A stretch of 64,000 nucleotides of DNA from Ashinkailepas kermadecensis (GCA_034440615.1 JAOTOM010005138.1:420001-484000); one strand, 5' to 3'; shown: positions 11,023 to 21,344, counted from the first letter of the stretch. Program-made: numbers and translations. The notes: a model not told the origin generated them from the letters alone.

Positions 11023-12664
11023 CAAGAGGTGGCAAATGCCAGGACCAACTAGAAGTGTGTTGCGGACCAGTGAGCTCTTAGACCGGGCTTTGATGTCAGC
11101 TCTGCAATTAAGCCATGCGTTCGCTATTGGATACAGGAGGGCCATCTCAGTCACGTCCGACTGCAAACAGCCTGACTTGGAGCAAAATTGCTCTTCAAAC
11201 ACAATTCATGGTAAAAATAGAAACACGCTATAGGACAATGTTGCTCTAATCTCGTGCTGAGGTACTAAGCTTTCCAAATAAAAAGTTAAAATTGCGAGCA
11301 TTAGTTTTTTTTCTTGGCCCCACCAAATGTCTCAAAACCTAGTTTCTTGGTCTGCTAATGCATGCAATTTGCACTGGTCTCTTGACCCGGTCCAAATTCC
11401 AAAACCAGGCCTGGTCGGACTAGGTGGTCTTTGTTCTGGTCTTTGGTCTTATGATTGTGTGGATTGTCCTCTTCTAGTAGGTACGTAAGTACCAAGGAAG
11501 TTCGGTAAGGAAATTGGAAGGGGTGTGTGCCGTTTCGAGAAAGAATACTGAAGGAGCATACAAATCCACCATATTTTTTAACATGTAATACCATGTGCCA
11601 GATAATTCCGGTAAATTCCACGTCATTTTATTTATCTCTGCAAACAAATTGCACATGCAAGGAAGTGCTAACTCATTCTGTCTACCCTTTTCACGTGGAG
11701 TTCGAACTGTAGTGTAATAATAAATGTTCCCCTTGCATATACTGCCATTTCGTACAACCATCAGCTGTCTTTAATTGTCATGTGTTAATTTATTTACACC
11801 AGCCGCCATGCGCTACTAGCAGCCGATCTATTGGATTGTTTGCTTTTTACGAGGTATAGGCCAAAATGGATTAAAACTGAACCAGGAAAATGGAATACTA
11901 ATTCCTGCACTAATGTATGCTGTTGGTCTCATATGGGGCACAAGCAGGTTTGTTTGCTACTGTGCTTTTGATGCACTTTATGCCCATGTCAAAAGACAAC
12001 TTTTGTCACCAAGCATTATCCATGCGTTTCAGGCATCGTATGCAAATTTTGTCAACATTTTGATTTATTCCTCGGAATCCTGTATTAAACTTAAAGTGTT
12101 CTAGCTTTTACTTATAGCATTTTGCAGCATGATTTGCTTCATGGTATCACATGACCTTACCTTTCATAGATGCCCTTACTGCTTGTGCTTGCGGTCTTGT
12201 TTTGCACACGTTTATTTCATGCAAGCAACAGTATTGGTTGCATGTGAGCCCTGTGGTGCAGCGATACCCTTTGTAAGGGGCGAGCATCTTAAGGTACCTC
12301 CTGTTGAGCGGTGCCTCCTCTGCTCTCTGACGAGGGAGGAGGGAGGGCGGGGGGGGGGGTGCAGTCAGGATGTGTCAGGGGATATCCTCTCCTTGTCCGG
12401 TGAAGGGGTAGTCGAGAGTGTATCGAGGCCTCCTGTTTCCAAGAGGAGTAATTGTCCTCCTTAGCCTCTCCCCTGTCTGTGCTGTTCTTTTAGTTCATGT
12501 AGGTACTTCGTTTGTATTCAGTACTCTTCAAATAGTGACTGAATGTGCTTATTGTATAATCTATGAAGTCATGTTTCATCAATGATGTCAGGTCCTTGTG
12601 CCAAATTAATTTTTACTTGCATCCATTTGTGTGTCTAATACTTAGCTTTCGATTCCTTTCACAG
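11023..12664. other. AT-rich, intron-like sequence; no gene established
   Basis: Composition and poly-pyrimidine patches look intron-like or intergenic. Two open stretches, about 11880-12104 and 12130-12290 (+), have ordinary amino-acid composition, but I could not join them with consistent splice sites or recognise a family. A G-run lies at about 12349-12360. Confidence 0.45.
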
Positions 12665-12762
12665 ATACGAGACTTACAAATATAGACCGTCATCCACCAG
12701 GAAAAGGTCCCACTGACGAAATACTTGAAATTCCATTTCGTTCTCTGTCATATGAGGAATAA
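12665..12762 (+). CDS. Weak candidate terminal exon of an unknown gene
   Basis: A good 3' splice site precedes it: the branch-like word CTAAT, then a pyrimidine-rich run ending CTTTCACAG at 12664. After two phase bases the frame opens at 12667, reads 31 codons (starting TRLTNIDR, ending RSLSYEE) and stops at TAA 12760-12762. The other two frames stop early. The composition looks like real protein, but the piece is short enough to be chance. No upstream exon could be joined and no family was recognised. Confidence 0.2.
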
Positions 12763-13299
12763 TTACGCCATCAAGATAGGACCAGGGAGGGCAGCGCTGT
12801 TTTAAAGAAGCCATGGTGAGTTTCATGGTTTTATGTGCCTGACCCTCCCTAATCTTTCGACTTTGAATGGATATTTGTATCCATATTGCATTCGTTCGTA
12901 TTCATAGCATTTTATAGCATACTTTTCAAACTACCTCTACAGATAAAGTTGATATGCAATGGACTGTTTGAAATGTTTGCCAACTTGATGGATGTCAGGA
13001 AAATGCTTGCAAAAATTTAACTTCGCCATCATCGCTTCAATGTGCAAATTAATTGTTCGATGTCTTCCCTGGTGTGGTATCAGTGATCAAAGGCGCAACG
13101 GAAAAGTCCCGAAAAGGCGATGCCAAGGCCCTAAAAGTGGTATTTTGGCACCAAAAACCAAAAGGAACTGTCGACTTTTTGGAACCGATAAATGAAGTGA
13201 GCAAAATCCGAGGATATGCTTCTTTTTTTGGGGGGGGGGGCAGTCGTTACCTGTTGCGCCTTACCTCATTTGGGTGCATCGGACCGCCCCTGGCAACCT
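12763..13299. other. No gene seen; possible ATG-adjacent splice donor at 12813
   Basis: GCCATG followed immediately by GTGAGT at about 12811-12822 would suit a first exon ending at its start codon, but nothing downstream supports it. A G-run occurs at about 13230-13240. Confidence 0.4.
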
Positions 13300-13735
13300 C
13301 CTCCCGGTAGTGTTACCTCTCCCTGGTACTTTGGTACTAGGAGGCCTATCTTCGGCACTGTGATCTCTTCCCAGTACTCTTTCTTCTCCCCGTTGCGAGG
13401 AGGCCTGGCTTCGGTACTGTGACCTCCCCTTGGTATTGTAACCTGCTCCCAGCACCATGACCTCTCCCCGGTACTAGGAGGCCTATCTTCGGCACTGTGA
13501 TCTCTTCCCAGTACTGTTTCTTCTCCCCGTTACGAGGAGGCATAGCTTCGGTACTGTGACCTCCCCTTGGTATTGTGACCTGCTCCCAGCACCATGACCT
13601 CTCCCCGGTACTAGGAAGCCTATCTTCGGCACTGTGACCTTTCCCCAGGACCGTGACCTGTTTCCGATACCAGGATCCATCCCCGACACCGTGGCCCGTC
13701 CTCGGTATCGTGCCCCGCTCCCAGCACTATGACCC
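13300..13735. repeat. Nested tandem array: about 17-bp monomers in a 137-bp higher-order unit
   Basis: Monomers of the type (C/G)GGTACTGTGACCTCTCCC repeat with much variation. A larger block recurs: GACCTCCCCT at 13421 and again at 13558 (137-bp offset), with the surrounding monomers (GGAGGC, TTCTTCTCCCCGTT, GCTCCCAGCACCATGAC) in the same order. Toward 13735 the monomers become GC-richer and blend into the adjoining island instead of ending abruptly. Confidence 0.85.
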
Positions 13736-14045
13736 CCGCCGGCACCCTGACGTTCTCCGAACGCCGTGACACGCCCCGAAGGCCTGCCGCCGACCTGACC
13801 TGACCCGGACCTGACCTGACCGGCGAGGCTGAGCCAGCGCAGCCGCGCTGTTGTGAGACACCGCGCCAGCGGCTGTCATCGGCGGCGAGAGCGCGGCCCG
13901 TCGTAACGCGATCGCGCCGGCCATCAGTGCCCGGTCACGCCCCCCGGTACCGCGCTGACACCGGCCGGCCTCCGGTTACCCGGGCCGTCACACACACCGG
14001 CCGCGCCGCCGCCGCCGCCGCCGCGCGTGACTGCGCGCCAAATTC
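13736..14045. other. GC/CpG island
   Basis: Begins where the 137-bp array fades and includes a CTGACCTGACC patch (13793-13822) and a GCCGCCGCC run near 14006. No promoter motif or exon could be supported. Confidence 0.65.
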
Positions 14046-14225
14046 GACTCGACGTCACTGAACGTGACTCGGAAACACTGCGCGCCCCCCCGAGTGGCTG
14101 CAGGTGACTCAACGTGACTCCACGTCACCCTGAGACATTACAGGTGTCTCAGTGACACCATAGTCTCACCATAGTCTCACTAGTTTCGGTGACTATAGCT
14201 CCAGGTTCAGTTCCTCAGTGACGAT
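14046..14225. repeat. Degenerate GTGACTC/ACGT short tandem patch
   Basis: GACTC and ACGTGACTC words recur (CTCGACGTCACTG, AACGTGACTC, CAACGTGACTCC, ACGTCACC) and then change to CATAGTCTCAC pairs and GTGAC words. Loose 12-20 bp periodicity on the right edge of the island. Confidence 0.55.
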
Positions 14226-14559
14226 AGGTAAGCTACATACAATGGGTAGTTCCACTTAAATACAAATGCATCGTTAAGTAATTGACATGACATTAATTTC
14301 ATGGGTTGAGCTTTCATGGGTTTTACCCCTCACCGATGGGTTTATGTTTGGGAGTATACTAGATTAAGTAGAATATCCAATTTGGCACCTGATACCAATC
14401 TGACGTAGTGAGTGGAAGAAATTCCATCAATCCCTCGAGAGAGCCTCTGGTGAAACCTGTGAATCGTCATTTCATCCTTCATGCTACAAAATCACCTAGG
14501 CGACCATCTCGAGACAAATTACTGGTAACGCCCCCGAAGTCTGCCCCTCATATCATTCA
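14226..14559. other. No gene seen
   Basis: Unique AT-moderate sequence leading into the inverted-repeat element. Confidence 0.55.
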
Positions 14560-15414
14560 AAGAAAACCCTCGAAATGCCCATGGATCACCGGTAATTCCC
14601 AGGGGTCGACCATCACCCACCACCGTATGGACATAATTTCGTGGTGACGCCCCTGAATCAGCACTTTTAACATCCCTAAAAAAACCTCCTGGCCCCTATG
14701 AATACCGCCCATAAAATCTCCCTGATCGCACCCATGAATAGCGCCCATAAATCTCCCTGATGCCACATCCAGATCAGCACCTCATCCTTCCGCACACAAA
14801 ATGCTGATAACGACCTTGAATCGACACCTCCATCCGACTGTTGAGACAGATCCCTGGTGAAGCCAATGAATTGGCTCTTAATTGGCGCTTCCATGATCCC
14901 TACCCGAGAGAAATTCCCGACGGCCCAGCTGAATCGACAACTCCACCCTCTGCTCCAGTGCACACGGCTGGCGCAAGCTGCAGTCAGCTGGCTACATTAC
15001 TCCACCCTCTGCTCCAGTGCACACGGCTGGTGCAAGCTGCAGTCAGCTGGCTACATTGTTGACATCGGTAAGTCGGAATTAGCTTGATCACGAAGACTTC
15101 GTTCACAGATATGCATCGGCATGTCGCCGGCACGACGATGGATCTGCCCGACAATCTGATGGAGCTGCCGATTTCAGGCCGTTCCCGGTATGCTGTGTCT
15201 TTAAAAGGATGAGGGACTGATTCATAATCATATTTGTCATCAGGGAGTTTTTATAGGCGGTGGGTGTGCTGATTCATTGGTGTTATGAGGGATTGTTATA
15301 GGTGGTAAAGGTGCTGATTCAGGGGCGTCACCAGGAAATTGCGTTGAAGCAAGGGGCGATGAATGTTCGATCCACGTAAATGTTTGATGATCCAGGGGCA
15401 TTTCTGGGATTTTG
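14560..15414. mobile_element. Approximately 855-bp inverted-repeat (foldback) element
   Basis: The left arm (about 14560-14850) is the diverged reverse complement of the right arm (about 15138-15414). Examples are GGTGACGCCCCTGAATCAGC at 14643 against its complement near 15320, GAAATGCCC(A/C)TGGATC at the outer ends, and CTCCAT...CAGATCC at the inner ends. The loop of about 290 bp holds a 59-bp tandem duplication. The left arm also contains a local duplication of GCCCATAAA(A)TCTCCCTGAT. There is no open frame for a transposase. It may be a foldback or MITE-type element, or an old inverted duplication; a target duplication was not found. Confidence 0.65.
14941..15056. repeat. 59-bp tandem duplication inside the foldback loop
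   Basis: CTCCACCCTCTGCTCCAGTG starts at 14941 and again at 15000. The two copies are nearly identical through CAAGCTGCAGTCAGCTGGC, so this is a recent duplication. Confidence 0.92.
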
Positions 15415-15454
15415 TTTCATAGATAGCAGTGGCCGACTCCTGGTATAATCATGT

Positions 15455-15600
15455 TGGCAGTTTTATCAACGAGTACACAATATTACCCCACCCACTCTCT
15501 CATGCTCATCAGTGGCCAGAAAGTTGAATGTAAAAAGCTCCGAAGACATTCATCCCTCCGGCCTACCCACTCACTAAACAGACATTTAATCTGGCAATAC
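15455..15600 (+). repeat. REP-D dispersed repeat, copy 1
   Basis: ATCAACGAGTACACAATATT followed by ACCCCACCCAC matches 21375-21410 closely, and downstream CATCCCTCCGG and CACTAAACAGACATTT have counterparts in the same order. A partial third resemblance (CTTAATTGGCG(C/A)TTCCAT) occurs at about 14878. No element ends were defined. Confidence 0.55.
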
Positions 15601-15977
15601 AGCGGGAGCTACGATTAACCTGCTTCAGCCTCATTTTTTTCATCCGTGAACGCGATGTCCTCTCCTTACACGCACCCCCCCCCCCCCTCCCCCGCATACA
15701 CTTTGATCGCATACACTTCCCAAACTACAACAGATACACACCTTTCATTTGATCAGGCTGTTCGTCGGTACTTTACGGATGTAATGGCATATCTCAAGCT
15801 TCACTTGAGCCATACGTCACGGGTCAGATCAGGCTAAGGGCCGAACCCACATTTGGAAACGTGATATAATGCTGGTTAAAACCACTGCTTCCTCCCACCC
15901 AGGATAAAAATGGACGACAAAATCGGATTCAGGACTTATAATCAGATCAGAAATAACCCAACAATTCGTGCAATTTG
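15601..15977. other. No gene seen; contains a C-run
   Basis: A run of C lies at about 15667-15677. Otherwise unique sequence. Confidence 0.5.
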
Positions 15978-16010
15978 AGGTCAACATTGGTCAATGACCT
16001 TGAATGACCT
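15978..16010. promoter_or_regulatory. Cluster of nuclear-receptor half-sites with an ecdysone-type IR1
   Basis: Four AGGTCA-type half-sites lie within 33 bp: AGGTCA 15978-15983, TGGTCA 15988-15993, TGACCT 15995-16000 and TGACCT 16005-16010. The middle pair forms TGGTCAATGACCT, an inverted repeat with a 1-bp spacer that differs by one base from the AGGTCANTGACCT ecdysone-receptor/USP palindrome. The last two form a direct repeat with a 4-bp spacer, also written TCAAGGTCA on the minus strand (an FTZ-F1/ERR-like extended half-site). Motifs are seen; function is inference, and no promoter is identified nearby. Confidence 0.35.
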
Positions 16011-16894
16011 TGGAATGATGCGAAGACACTGTCCGTATACCAATTCAGTCACTTATTGGCCTAATGAGCACGAAATGTGTCGCTTTAGCTCACAATGTCA
16101 TGCCGCGATGCAATAATCCGCCATTTCGTTGTTAAAAAAGGGTCGCAGGTGTTCCCCTTTATGACGTCATAGCCCCGTCACACGACATAACCTAACACAA
16201 AATTAAAAAGAGCTCCGAAAAAAACGCCCCAGATGGTACTGAAAGCCTCACTGGGATCCGTTCAGCGGTCCGGAAGCCATCGACAAGACCCTTAGGAGGT
16301 ACGGTGCATCAACCTCTCTCCCCTCCACTGGCGAAGGTTAAGGGAGAATTGTGTGTCAGTCTAAAAGTGGACAACATTCGATCTTCGTATTTATATAGTT
16401 GGGTCTATTTGAAGTCATTTTCAGTACAAACATATTTGCTAAACACGACACAGCTTACAAGAATAGGCAAACAATGAACTCTCGTCAACCCTTGAAAAAC
16501 TCAAATGCAGGATTCGACTCAATTATCTTGACGGATCCAGGGGGTGGGTAAAAATTAAATGGTTAATTATCCTTCCAAAATCAGTGTAGCTCGTCACTAA
16601 ATTGCAATTGTCGTAATTGCTATGTATCTTAAAGTAACGGTACGCTTCTGCAGTCTTGCATTTCGAATTCCCAGTTCTAAGCCAACCCTTTCTTCCAACC
16701 AAGCAATCAGGGGTACTGCAATTCCTTAAAAAAGGGGCACGCAATCAGAGGTTGACCGCTCTCGATAAGTGGACATCGACATAGTGAACTCAAACATGAC
16801 ACGTGCACCCACACAGTATTCGAGGTTTGAGCGTGCACTTGGAGACCAGCGCACCACACTTCCGGCAAACGAGCACTGTTCTGTCATGGCTGTC
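16011..16894. other. No gene seen
   Basis: Unique AT-moderate sequence. Small frames occur on both strands with no family features. Confidence 0.55.
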
Positions 16895-17765
16895 GGCCGA
16901 AACCGGCCGCACTATTGCCGCGAAATTTGGCGAAACTTGACTCGACCACCGAACGTCGTGCACGCGACTTCACACTCATTTGACCTTCGCCGGTCGTGAA
17001 TGCCGCACGCCACACTCATCTGTGCCGCCGTTCGTCTGCGATTGGTCGCCACGCTGCAGCCGTGTTGTGTGTTCCGTGACGCCGCGTGGCGCCCGCGTGA
17101 CGCCCGCGTGACGCCCGCGTGGCGCCCGCGTGGCGCCCGCGTGGCGCCCGCGTGGCGCCCGCGTGACGCCCGCGTGGCGCCCGCGTGGCGCCCGCGTGAC
17201 GCCCGCGTGGCGCCCGCGTGACGCCCGCTCGCTCCGTCACGTGACGCCGGTGTAATCAAAGTCCGACATCGGAAAGAGGAGGTCGCCGGGCCGGCACGAC
17301 ACCCACCGGCCGCATATTACGGTCATATTTCGCCGACTTAAGCGTGTCAGTGGGGCCGCCGGCCGCCCGGCTGATAGCCGTGTTGCGTGTCGTCGCCGGC
17401 CGAAATTGGATAATTTTTGGGCGTCGCGACTGTAAATCCGGCCCGTCGTCTATCAATTGTCCGCACATGACTCCGCTGGCGTGCCGCGCGCCGTTAGCCG
17501 GGTCGGCCGGCCGCCGTTCTGAAGATAATAAATACGACTCAGCAGCTACGACGCTCATACCGGCCGGTAATTCGGGGGTAACTTGCGCGCGGTGCGGCGC
17601 CACTCAATCGCGCGGGTTGCAGGCGCGTCGGTGTGCCGTACGCAGGGAAGATGGTGAGCCGGGGCAAATGGTCGCCGGGCAGGCGATAGCGTCACTTATA
17701 TCGTAAGCCGCATGCACTGGTGCCCGACTGCGACACGTGGCCCTAATTGCGTAGTCGAATGGGCG
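16895..17765. other. GC/CpG island between two arrays
   Basis: CpG-dense throughout (GGCCGAAACCGGCC near 16893, GGCCGCCGGCCGCCCGGC near 17354). It contains the 11-bp GCGTG array and is followed directly by the 39/44-bp array. Open frames of about 115-120 codons on both strands are explained by GC richness. Confidence 0.7.
17089..17220 (+). repeat. 11-bp tandem array, 12 units carrying GCGTG
   Basis: Twelve consecutive 11-bp units of the form (G/A)CGCCCGCGTG, starting at 17089, 17100, 17111 and so on to 17210. They are identical except for G or A at the first position. A truncated unit follows and ends in CGTCACGTGACG. The very low divergence suggests recent expansion or homogenisation. Each unit contains GCGTG, the core bound by bHLH-PAS dimers such as AhR-ARNT; relevance here is unproven. 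Confidence 0.95.
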
Positions 17766-17768
17766 ACA

Positions 17769-18965
17769 ATGCGCCGGTCTGTCTCCATCAACACGAGCCG
17801 GACCATACGCCATCGGTCTGTCTCCATCAACACGAGCCGGACCATACGCCATCGGTCTGTCTCTGTCAACACGGGCTGGGCCGGACCATGCGCCGTCGGT
17901 CTGTCTCTATCAACTCGGGCTGGGCCGGACCATGCGCCATCGGTCTGTCTCTATCAACTCGGGCTGGGTCGGACCATGCGCCATCGGTCTGTCTCTATCA
18001 ACACGGGCTGGGCCGGACCATGCGCCGTCGGTCTGTCTCTGTCAACACGGGGTGGGGCCGGACCATGCGCCATCGGTCTGTCTCTGTCAACACGGGCTCG
18101 GCCGGACCATGCGCCGTCGGTCTGTCTCTATCAACTCGGGCTGGGCCGGACCATGCGCCATCGGTCTGTCTCTGTCAACACGGGGTGGGGCCGGACCATA
18201 CGCCATCGGTCTGTCTCCATCAACACGAGCCGGACCATACGCCATCGGTCTGTCTCTGTCAACACGGGCTCGGCCGGACCATGCGCCGTCGGTCTGTCTC
18301 TATCAACTCGGGCTGGGCCGGACCATACGCCATCGGTCTGTCTCCATCAACACGAGCCGGACCATACGCCATCGGTCTGTCTCTGTCAACACGAGCCGGA
18401 CCATACGCCATCGGTCTGTCTCCATCAACACGAGCCGGACCATACGCCATCGGTCTGTCTCTGTCAACACGAGCCGGACCATACGCCATCGGTCTGTCTC
18501 CATCAACACGAGCCGGACCATACGCCATCGGTCTGTCTCTGTCAACACGAGCCGGACCATACGCCATCGGTCTGTCTCCATCAACACGAGCCGGACCATA
18601 CGCCATCGGTCTGTCTCTGTCAACACGGGGTGGGGCCGGACCATGCGCCGTCGGTCTGTCTCTATCAACTCGGGCTGGGCCGGACCATGCGCCGTCGGTC
18701 TGTCTCTATCAACTCGGGCTGGGCCGGACCATACGCCGTCGTCCTGTCTCCATCAACTCGGGCTGGGCCGGACCATACACCATCGGTCTGTCACCATCAA
18801 CTCGGACCGGGGCCGGACCATGCGCCATCGGTCTGTCTCTGTCAACTCGGGCTGGGCCGGACCATGCGCCGTCGTCCTGTCTCCATCAACTCGGGCTGGG
18901 CCGGACCATACACCATCGGTCTGTCACCATCAACTCGGACCGGGGCCGGACCATGCGCCGTCGGG
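17769..18965. repeat. 39/44-bp minisatellite, about 29 units, with an alternating sub-domain
   Basis: Units share CATCGGTCTGTCTC, TCAACACG or TCAACTCGGG, and GCCGGACCAT(A/G)CGC. Short units are 39 bp; longer ones add GGCTGG (44 bp) or similar. Between about 18330 and 18620 the 39-bp units alternate strictly between CTCCATCAAC and CTCTGTCAAC, giving a 78-bp higher-order period. All three plus-strand frames remain open across the array (frames of 423, 428 and 383 codons) because the unit has no stop triplet and 44 shifts phase. I do not regard it as coding. Confidence 0.95.
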
Positions 18966-18967
18966 GC

Positions 18968-19610
18968 AGTACGTCACCGCTGAAACAAGCGTACTATGTT
19001 TCAAGTCATTATCAGCTCAGGAAACTGAGATAGGACCTGAAACGTTTCGAAGGTACATGTATTCCTGGTGCTCTCGAGGCTAAAATGCGCAACATTTCGT
19101 AAAAAGGGCTAAGCAGTCATCTTGCACTCCGAGTTCACTTCTGACGTGATTGGTGTCCATAACTTCGGTTAGGCAATGTCGGATCTTTTTACTCAAATTT
19201 TTGTGGAAGATGTTTACCCCAACAACCCAAAATAGTTCGACTTTTCTCAAACATTCCCAAAGAAATTGTATGCATTTCCAAAATGACATTAATTACCGTT
19301 TCATTAGTACCATCTGTTTCGAAAATCGTCATCCGCAACATTTTATCACATATTTCCAGATATTTGACCATGACGGGATTCGTGACCTTGATTTTTGCAC
19401 TAGCATCTGTGCTAGAACTTAGTCTAGCACTAAAGTCTTCAGGTTGCACATCATTGCTATTGAAGCACGAAATCGCATTTGTTTTACGACCTGGTTCGAG
19501 ACCTTCGGCGAAAACTGGTGACACTTCCCCACAGACATTGACTTGCTTGATGGAAGGGACTGACTTGACTGCTTGACCTGGAAGACCTGGAAGACCTGGA
19601 AGGGCAATCA
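18968..19610 (+). repeat. REP-A dispersed repeat, copy 2
   Basis: Starts at the very edge of the 39/44-bp array. Landmarks in order: GTTTCAAGTCATTATCAG, GAAACGTTTCGAAGG, TACATGTATTCC, GCTCTCGAGGCTAAAATGCG, GAGTTCACTTCTGACGTG, then a distal half with TTGAAGCACGAAAT, GCATTTGTTTTACGACC, GGCGAAAACTGGTGAC and ACATTGAC(T/C)TGCTTGA. The distal half matches copy 3 particularly well. A small GACCTGGAA triplet repeat closes the copy at about 19577-19603. Confidence 0.7.
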
Positions 19611-19902
19611 AAAGAGATGGATAAAATTGTTCCAGTAATTCTAAACATCCATGTACGTGGCTACTACATGTTGTCTATCGCATATCGATACCGTGCTTAG
19701 CACAATAAGTTAACGGGTAACTCAGATTGAATCCTCACGCACTGTTAGAAATAAGAATTATTCCGCACTGTTTGTGTTTAATAAGATGTAGCTTGTTTGA
19801 TAGATTAAGCACATGTAGCTAAATATCTTGTGTTTATTCAAATATCTGTGCTACACCTTGTAGCTGAACTCAAACATCAAATTTGCCACAGAGCCCATCA
19901 TT
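19611..19902. other. No gene seen
   Basis: AT-rich unique sequence up to the 75-bp array. Confidence 0.5.
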
Positions 19903-20385
19903 ATCGAGGATATCGCAGCTTGCGTTATGCAGATGATTCCATGTATGGGGCTGTAGTACTTCGTGAGTGTCATGAGTATCGAGGATATCGCAGCTTGCGT
20001 TATGCAGATGATTCCATGTATGGGGCTGTAGTACTTCGTGAGTGTCATGAGTAAATCGCCGGGCTGGGCTGGCGTTATGCAGATGATTCCATGTATGGGG
20101 CTGTAGTACTTCGTGAGTGTCATGAGTAAATCGCCGGGCTGGGCTTGCGTTATGCAGATGATTCCATGTATGGGGCTGTAGTACTTCGTGAGTGTCATGA
20201 GTAAATCGCCGGGCTGGGCTTGCGTTATGCAGATGATTCCATGTATGGGGCTGTAGTACTTCGTGAGTGTCATGAGTAAATCGCCGGGCTGGGCTTGCGT
20301 TATGCAGATGATTCCATGTATGGGGCTGTAGTACTTCGTGAGTGTCATGAGTAAATCGCCGGGCTGGGCTGGGCTTAACATAAGA
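19903..20385. repeat. 75-bp minisatellite, 6 units, with a swapped 17-bp segment
   Basis: Units start (C/G)TTGCGTTATGCAGATG at 19919, 19994, 20069, 20144, 20219 and 20294. Fifty-eight bases are essentially identical in every unit. The remaining 17 bases are TATCGAGGATATCGCAG before the first two units and TAAATCGCCGGGCTGGG in the later ones. Period 75 is 25 codons, so one minus-strand frame stays open for 187 codons. This is repeat-derived and not called as a gene. Confidence 0.95.
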
Positions 20386-21105
20386 TGTTCAGAGGTGTCA
20401 TCTTGTCCCTTCAACCTACAGATAAGTTAAGGTCAAAGCATAAAAGCATACGGATTCTGACGATTGCCATTAAAATGAAGTATGGTTATTGCCATATGCA
20501 ACATACCATTATGAATGATTGGGAATAACAGTATCAAATCATTTGGCTGGGAATTTTTCCTGTGTTCAAAATGTGATGGGTACCTTATGGCACTTCTTCA
20601 TTAAAAGTATTTGGATTAAGCATGCAACGTCAGTTGTCCACGGATGCGAAATTTGTTACGAACCAGTACTGGGTAGGTGGTTTAATTGGTATTGCTGGTA
20701 CCAAGCATACACCTTTTTGTGTAACATCAAGCAGCAGCTGATGTCGCAAACAGTCCCGGTACCGGTGAGTGCTTGCTGCTATACAACTCATGTCACTAGA
20801 CTCAGGGCCCTGCTATTGTTGTTGCTGGTGGCGTTACTTTTTGCAATATTACATCTGAAGTCCTGAGTAAATTGCCAAAAAGTGAGTATTGTGTGTATGT
20901 TGTTACATCCAATGATTCTTCATTCTTAAGTTCTTTTTCAATTTTGAGTGGTACATTCATTTTGATGATCAACTGTGGCATGTCGTGCACTAAGGTTCAA
21001 AACTGAATAAAACCGTAACACGAATTTGCAAGTGTTTTTTCCCCCAAGATTGTCATACAGGCTCAGGACGGCTTTATTCCCTTCCGGTCGCTTCTGCATC
21101 AACCG
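20386..21105. other. No gene seen
   Basis: Unique sequence. A 115-codon plus frame at 20519-20866 has a Leu-rich end (codons from CTGCTATTGTTGTTGCTGG) but no recognisable family, no clear signal peptide at its start, and a GTGAGT donor-like word inside it. Confidence 0.45.
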
Positions 21106-21344
21106 GTTCAATCCGGAAGGTTCTGACGTACGTTACTGCCTCGTCGAGCGTCGTCGAGGCTGGAGCCGCGGCCTCGCCGCGCGCGCCGCCATCTCTGGAA
21201 CTATACTCCTGGGTGCGCCACGAGTCGCCGGCGATAGAACCGCGCCGTGCACCGTCGGCACTGGAACTCTTAGGTGCGCCACGCGTCGTCGACATTGGAA
21301 CTGCCATCGTGCTGGGCGCCTTGGGCGCTGCAGTCGTCAGGCAA
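21106..21344. other. Small GC-rich island with a diverged internal duplication
   Basis: CpG-rich. TGGAACTATACTCCTGGGTG at about 21197 and TGGAACTCTTAGGTGCGCCA at about 21261 start two related blocks, each continuing with GCGCCACG(A/C)GTCG. A third TGGAACTGCC follows. This is probably a decayed tandem array of about 65 bp. Confidence 0.55.

Noticed and set aside
17769..18965. A CRISPR-like array (regular repeats of about 39-44 bp)
   Set aside because: The whole unit repeats with no variable spacers, as in a minisatellite, and the context is eukaryotic.
19926..19937. A YADD motif (reverse-transcriptase-like) in a plus-strand frame
   Set aside because: It is produced by TATGCAGATGAT inside the 75-bp tandem unit and recurs at the unit period; no other reverse-transcriptase blocks surround it.
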